Positions 59,967-64,000 of a stretch of DNA of 64,000 bases are shown here, in pieces. This stretch comes from Paenibacillus athensensis (GTDB lineage Bacteria > Bacillota > Bacilli > Paenibacillales > NBRC-103111). Position 1 is the stretch's first letter. The number at the start of each line of letters is the position of its first letter. The notes under the pieces are model-generated. The model saw only the letters and a program-made list of their open reading frames with translations. It had not been told where the DNA came from and searched no databases. A program made the translations under genes and the position numbers. The DNA is taken from NCBI RefSeq assembly GCF_004514475.2, contig NZ_MYFO02000008.1, forward strand, positions 186,001 to 250,000. Reading direction: 5' to 3'.

Positions 59967-60612
59967 ATGGGTAGATCCAAGAAACGTATAAGGCTTCTTA
60001 GTGTAATAATGCTTATTGTAATGACTTATACTTCACAATCGATGGTACTTCTACTGGATGAACTAGAGGCTTTCGCTGCGACCCCTGAATCGATGACGAC
60101 ACCATTAAGTTTTATTTACGCTGGAGCCAATATGGCTTCAGATCATAAATACTATTCGTCGAGTAGCTATTTATCCGGTGGTAGCATTAACGTAACTGTT
60201 CCGGTGGGGAAGGTTATCAGCAAAATTTTTCATGGGTCGCAAGATATTACGCCCCCCGCAGCAGTTGGCAGAAATCAATATTCTGACCTCGTAAATGACA
60301 TTAATGGTAGCCCACAAATAGTCACATCAGTTGGAAATGCCGACGGAACGAAGGGATACTACGCTTGGTACAGATATAGCCCAGGTGGGGCACAAGGCCG
60401 AAACTGGTACGCTGATGTCCCAGACAAAAACGGGAACATTGTCAAGATCTGATATTGGTGTTACTTCAAAGCCGAACGATGCTGGGCAGTATCGAGTTTA
60501 TTTTCAACAAAGATTCGCAGACTTTGATAACAAATATGAATCCTTCAGGGATTTACCTGCTGCAGGTGCGAAGGTCATCGTCTACTATGCTGCAATCATT
60601 GTTAACTTGGAA
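59967..60612 (+). pseudogene. Decayed copy of the secreted partner protein (module A)
   Basis: ATG 59967 starts a signal peptide followed by 130 residues that align with the intact copy at 62118, for example G-Y-Y-A-W-Y-R-Y-x-P-G and N-W-Y-A-D near the end. The frame stops at 60450-60452 soon after D-K-N-G-N-I-V-K. A shifted frame then carries the next conserved block of the intact protein: Y-R-V-Y-F-Q-Q-R-F and P-A-A-G-A-K-V-I-V-Y-Y-A-A-I-I-V-N-L (to about 60612). About 110-130 residues present in the intact copy are missing between the two pieces. So the gene has an internal deletion with frameshift and has lost its C-terminal part. Confidence 0.8.
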
Positions 60613-60614
60613 GG

Positions 60615-60803
60615 GACAACTATCAGTATGATGAATCAGGGAGAATCCGTTTGTGCGCGGGTATTACAGTTGGTGATGACGAATTCATCCAAGATGTGCT
60701 CGATAAATGTGAAATTTCAGTCGTTGAGCTGCGCGATTTTGCTCATTTCCTTGCGGATGAATACAAACTAAACATGGACAGCAAGGTAGAACAGTTACAG
60801 TAG
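60615..60803 (+). pseudogene. C-terminal fragment of an unrelated soluble protein
   Basis: Directly after the decayed secreted gene a frame without its own start codon encodes about 62 residues ending at TAG 60801-60803. It contains Y-D-E-S-G-R-I-R-L, G-I-T-V-G-D-D-E-F-I-Q-D-V-L-D-K-C and V-V-E-L-R-D-F-A-H-F-L-A-D-E-Y. The composition is that of a real acidic, helical cytoplasmic protein and unlike the secreted neighbours. It looks like the tail of a gene left by a deletion or insertion. The family was not recognised. Confidence 0.6.
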
Positions 60804-60890
60804 AGAGTTAGCTTCATTTTTGAAGCGAGATCAGAAGGCTATACAGCGAAATACAGATCAAAGTATATCATTTCACAGGAGAGTGGAAGT

Positions 60891-62105
60891 ATGAAAAAAA
60901 CCATGATTGCATTTATGAGCTTTTTAGCAATCACGGGCTGCACATTTCAAAATAACGCAGAAAAATCAGTTGCTGCAGCATCAACGCCGAATACCGTTTC
61001 GCCGGTTCGTTTTAACGATATAGATAATCATTGGGCAAAGGATGCGATTACAAGTGCGACGTTAGCCGGTTACGTCGATGGTTTTGAGGATGGTACATTC
61101 CGTCCAGAACAAATGGTTACCAGGGCAGAGTTTATCAAGCTGATTATATCTGCCACGAAGGAAACGGTTAGTGGAACTACGACAGGATCGGACTGGTATA
61201 AACCGTATGCGGAGGCTGCTACCAAAAGTGGTATACTGCGTGATACCGATTTTCCGGCGAATGAAATGAATACCCCGATATCACGATTGGAAATGTCGCG
61301 CATTGCGGTTCGGGCCACCGACGCTACATTTATGAATAAAGCTGTGCAGTTGGATGACAAGTCGGCTATGTACAATGCGACCAAAGCTGGATTAATCCAG
61401 GGCCTCGATCGAGGAGAGCTGGCTCCAACGGCTAACACCACACGGGCTCAGTCGGTTACGATCATTGACCGCGTACTGAAGCTGAAGTCCGGAACAAAGT
61501 TACCCGTGGATAAATATGCTGCTAGCAATGCGGAACTTGATTTGAAAAAAACGAATATTTTTACAATGATCCCAGAGCTGTTTGGTGGAAAACAATGGGA
61601 GGACGCGTCCTGGAACCCAGAGAATCTGTATTTGGAAACTCCGGATAAAAAGTTCAAAGGGACACTGGATTGGGTTATTGCTATTGATTTGGCCGATCCG
61701 AATGACCCTAATCGCTACTTGCTTGGCGATGTCAGTAAATTAACCTGGACAGCTTCCTCTAAACGAGGAGTAAGACCATTCGTTAAAGATCATCCCAATA
61801 GTTATATTCTTATTTTTAAAACACATGTCGATTATTGCGATGCAACAGAATATGCCTGTGATATTGGACTGCAAGCATACCCTATTGGATTTGTAAATCC
61901 AGACTGGGAAGCTTTTTATAACGGTGAGCTAAATACACTCACTGGAATTTCATTGCCGGGTGCGGACATCTTTCCTTTTATTTTGCCGAAGAGCGGTTAT
62001 CAAACGGATGGAGTTATTCAAATACGTTTGCTGGCACCAGTTAAGGCATTTACACAACCAATTGATAAAACGGTTCTAGGTATTGTAACTTCTAAACAAT
62101 ACTAG
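60891..62105 (+). CDS. SLH-domain protein, copy B (possible lipoprotein)
   Basis: A 404-residue paralogue of the protein at 58722-59927. The signal peptide ends in L-A-I-T-G-C, so lipid attachment at Cys17 is possible; copy A lacks this. SLH domains occupy about 40-205 (F-N-D-I-D-N-H-W-A-K, V-D-G-F-E-D-G-T-F-R-P-E, D-W-Y-K-P-Y-A-E-A-A, L-A-P-T-A-N-T-T-R-A-Q). The C-terminal domain keeps D-L-A-D-P-N-D-P-N-R-Y-L-L-G-D and I-L-P-K-S-G-Y. Protein similarity between copies is moderate (by eye around half identical), so the duplication is old. It is 12 bp upstream of the next gene. Confidence 0.9.
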   Translation: MKKTMIAFMSFLAITGCTFQNNAEKSVAAASTPNTVSPVRFNDIDNHWAKDAITSATLAGYVDGFEDGTFRPEQMVTRAEFIKLIISATKETVSGTTTGSDWYKPYAEAATKSGILRDTDFPANEMNTPISRLEMSRIAVRATDATFMNKAVQLDDKSAMYNATKAGLIQGLDRGELAPTANTTRAQSVTIIDRVLKLKSGTKLPVDKYAASNAELDLKKTNIFTMIPELFGGKQWEDASWNPENLYLETPDKKFKGTLDWVIAIDLADPNDPNRYLLGDVSKLTWTASSKRGVRPFVKDHPNSYILIFKTHVDYCDATEYACDIGLQAYPIGFVNPDWEAFYNGELNTLTGISLPGADIFPFILPKSGYQTDGVIQIRLLAPVKAFTQPIDKTVLGIVTSKQY

Positions 62106-62117
62106 GGGTAGCCAGCT

Positions 62118-64000
62118 ATGAAGATTAAAAGAAGAATAGTACACCTTACTTTAATATTTCTGCTTTTTGTAGGGATGTTTCCTACTACAGACATTATTGA
62201 ATGGATTAAAGCAAACGCTTCAGAACAAGTAACTGAAGATTTTCCTGTCAGTTTTATAGACAGTGGCCAACTTGATAATTCTAGCTACTTTTCAAAAAAC
62301 GCAATTATTGAAGCAAACCTTAACATCCCGCGGAGAGATGATGGGATGATAATTAAAAGTATTTCTTATAACAATGAAGCCATAACTCCGTCAGTTGCTC
62401 AAGATCATCCCTCATTCAACGATAAGATAAGTTTAAAGGGTGTCCCTATTGTTGTGAAATCAAGGGGAAACAATTCAGCTTTGGGCTACTACGCTTGGTA
62501 TAGATACATACCCGGATCTTCGAATGGGCTGAACTGGTATGCCGATCTTATCGATAAGGATGGCAAAAGTCAGAACGTAAACTGTGGGCCTTCAAGTGGT
62601 CGATCAGGAAGTAAGCATATAGCTACTTCATCGCCAACTGAAAATATTTCAGGCTATAGCATGCCAAGGTATCCAGGTTGCTCTTCTACTGATTTTTTTG
62701 ATTTAAGCATGACTGCAACGATTAATCAGGCTTATAAAACTCAGGATTCAAGACAACTTGAAGTAATGCCTGAAAACGTCGAATCAATTACAGATGCCTC
62801 TGCCGATTACAATTTGAGCGCAGTTATCGATGGACCTTCAAATGGAAAAGGACGAACTGATCGAGAAACTTTAAATATTTTAGGAAAACCAGAACAAGGT
62901 AAAAATGCAAGTGAATATAAAGTGAATTTCAGCCAATCTTTCGATTTTATAAACGACTATGATCCTGTCAACAATCGCGAAGGGACAACATCATCGAAAG
63001 AACTTGCTTCGCCTCCAAGTGGGGCAAAGGTGCTAGTTTACTATTTTGCTTTCATTGTCGACCTGACGGCACGCAGTTACGAATACTCAAATAAAGTGAC
63101 AGTTACTTATGGGCCAGGCCCGGCTGGAGCGAATTTGGGCAATATCGCCCTCGATGAAGCCAACGTTTGTATTCAAACGGGTATTCCTCAAACATTTCAC
63201 TTTTCATTCACTAACAGCGGGGCAACGGCTATTACCAGCACGTTTAAGGCTACGATCCTGCTCGATGGAGTAATTTATCAAACCTTTTCCTATAACGGTC
63301 TTGTCGGTAATGGGGGAAAGGGAACTGGTACATTCAGCTATACGTTCTCAGCGGATAAGAGTATTACGATCAGCATTGATAAGCTACCACAGGAAAGCAA
63401 TATATCGGACAATGTAGCTACATTTTCGATACATCCGAAATCGTCGTGTGCAAGCCCCACGCCAACTCCTGGGCCCGAAGTCGTAACGGGGGATTTTAAA
63501 CTAGAAAAGATAACTATGAATTTCGGTGAAAGTAACTATGTTAGTCCAATCAATGTTAGTGTGAGTGGAGGAAATAGCTGTAAACTGGACGAATTTGGTT
63601 ATGCCTTCAGTCAAAACGGAATCACATATAATCGATACCCGTCTTCAAATGTGTTTTCCGTAAACTTTGCTGGCCCACCGTATCCCGGAGGCATGGGGGC
63701 AGGACAAGTAAGCGTGACAATGAAGATTAAAACCAACTGCGGCACAACCAAAACAGTCGGCCCAAAGACATTCGAAATCATCATGCCCGACAATAATAAC
63801 CCTCCGGTATTCGAAGCTGGTTTTTTCAATAATTGGGATTTGGCCGGATTTGAACCTATCAATCAGGTTGTCGTCGGCAGCTATGTAAATTTGCGCGTGA
63901 TTCAAGACCCGAGACCGACACCACCACATCCTTACGACCCAGACGGTGATGGAATCATTTATATCTGGGATTGGGACAACAGCAGCTCATGGCTTCAATA
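62118..64000 (+). CDS. Large secreted protein, module B (3' partial)
   Basis: The frame from ATG 62118 stays open to the window end (627 codons). A signal peptide (M-K-I-K-R-R-I-V, hydrophobic core, about 35 residues) is followed by an N-terminal region shared with the decayed copy (G-Y-Y-A-W-Y-R-Y, N-W-Y-A-D, G-A-K-V-L-V-Y-Y-F-A-F-I-V-D-L). Then come modules that look like extracellular Ig/CARDB-type domains (F-H-F-S-F-T-N-S-G-A-T near residue 357, again near 455) and, at the edge, a P-D-G-D-G-I-I-Y-I-W-D-W-D motif as in PKD-like domains. The ribosome site is weak (GGGGTAG). Its place after the tad locus, paired with an SLH protein, suggests a surface or pilus-associated role. Related genes near tad loci are sometimes labelled Athe_2463-domain proteins; that is from memory. 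Confidence 0.85.
   Translation, partial: MKIKRRIVHLTLIFLLFVGMFPTTDIIEWIKANASEQVTEDFPVSFIDSGQLDNSSYFSKNAIIEANLNIPRRDDGMIIKSISYNNEAITPSVAQDHPSFNDKISLKGVPIVVKSRGNNSALGYYAWYRYIPGSSNGLNWYADLIDKDGKSQNVNCGPSSGRSGSKHIATSSPTENISGYSMPRYPGCSSTDFFDLSMTATINQAYKTQDSRQLEVMPENVESITDASADYNLSAVIDGPSNGKGRTDRETLNILGKPEQGKNASEYKVNFSQSFDFINDYDPVNNREGTTSSKELASPPSGAKVLVYYFAFIVDLTARSYEYSNKVTVTYGPGPAGANLGNIALDEANVCIQTGIPQTFHFSFTNSGATAITSTFKATILLDGVIYQTFSYNGLVGNGGKGTGTFSYTFSADKSITISIDKLPQESNISDNVATFSIHPKSSCASPTPTPGPEVVTGDFKLEKITMNFGESNYVSPINVSVSGGNSCKLDEFGYAFSQNGITYNRYPSSNVFSVNFAGPPYPGGMGAGQVSVTMKIKTNCGTTKTVGPKTFEIIMPDNNNPPVFEAGFFNNWDLAGFEPINQVVVGSYVNLRVIQDPRPTPPHPYDPDGDGIIYIWDWDNSSSWLQ

Overview
The window reads as chromosomal DNA from a fairly GC-rich member of the Bacillota, most likely a Paenibacillus/Cohnella-type organism. 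This is inferred from the strong AGGAGG-type ribosome sites, the wealth of S-layer homology (SLH) surface proteins, the YesN-type AraC regulator next to a large solute-binding lipoprotein, the Bacillus-type Zur boxes, an MhqR-type quinone-response locus and a Gram-positive tad pilus locus. No rRNA, tRNA, CRISPR array or transposase was found.

1-13.3 kb holds small independent units. They are the end of a sugar-uptake regulator with its binding lipoprotein, a chemoreceptor, a VOC protein, a WYL regulator, an AlkC-type DNA repair protein, an RNA ligase overlapping a small unknown partner gene, a DUF202 membrane protein, a GntR-controlled ABC exporter (minus strand), a GyrI-like protein overlapping an AraC regulator, and a RibD/DHFR-like reductase. 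13.3-20.1 kb holds a TetR regulator flanked by two copies of one operator with its short-chain dehydrogenase, NADP glutamate dehydrogenase divergent from a LysR regulator, and a lower-GC gene encoding an SF1 helicase fused to a nuclease-like domain.

20.2-34.6 kb is a cell-surface region. A TetR regulator is followed at once by a 1384-residue SLH protein. Then come a very large hybrid kinase with two kinase modules, its SARP-like response regulator, and a 1546-residue RCC1/FN3/SLH protein. The kinase and RCC1 genes share a 16-bp upstream element.

34.7-37.6 kb is an MhqR-like quinone/electrophile detoxification cluster (MarR regulator, nitroreductase, ring-cleaving dioxygenase, esterase). 37.7-42.7 kb is a TauT/SsuC-type ABC transporter with an AprA-like flavoprotein and an AprB-like ferredoxin, probably for an organosulfur compound. 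43.0-47.4 kb is a zinc-starvation locus: a CobW GTPase, three Zur boxes, the remnant of a second CobW gene, an alternative ribosomal protein L33 gene, and a two-gene permease unit.

48.1-58.4 kb is a tad (Flp pilus) locus. It has a Hanks kinase-ParA-like fusion, a 29-residue membrane peptide, TadZ, TadA, TadB, TadC, a Flp1 pilin, TadE-like proteins and a DUF5702 protein. Its downstream end is rearranged: a TadE-like gene is cut short and a TadE-like C-terminal fragment lies on the opposite strand. From 58.7 kb to the window edge there are two tandem copies of a module made of one SLH protein plus one secreted protein. The first copy's secreted gene is frameshifted and truncated; the second is intact as far as the window goes.
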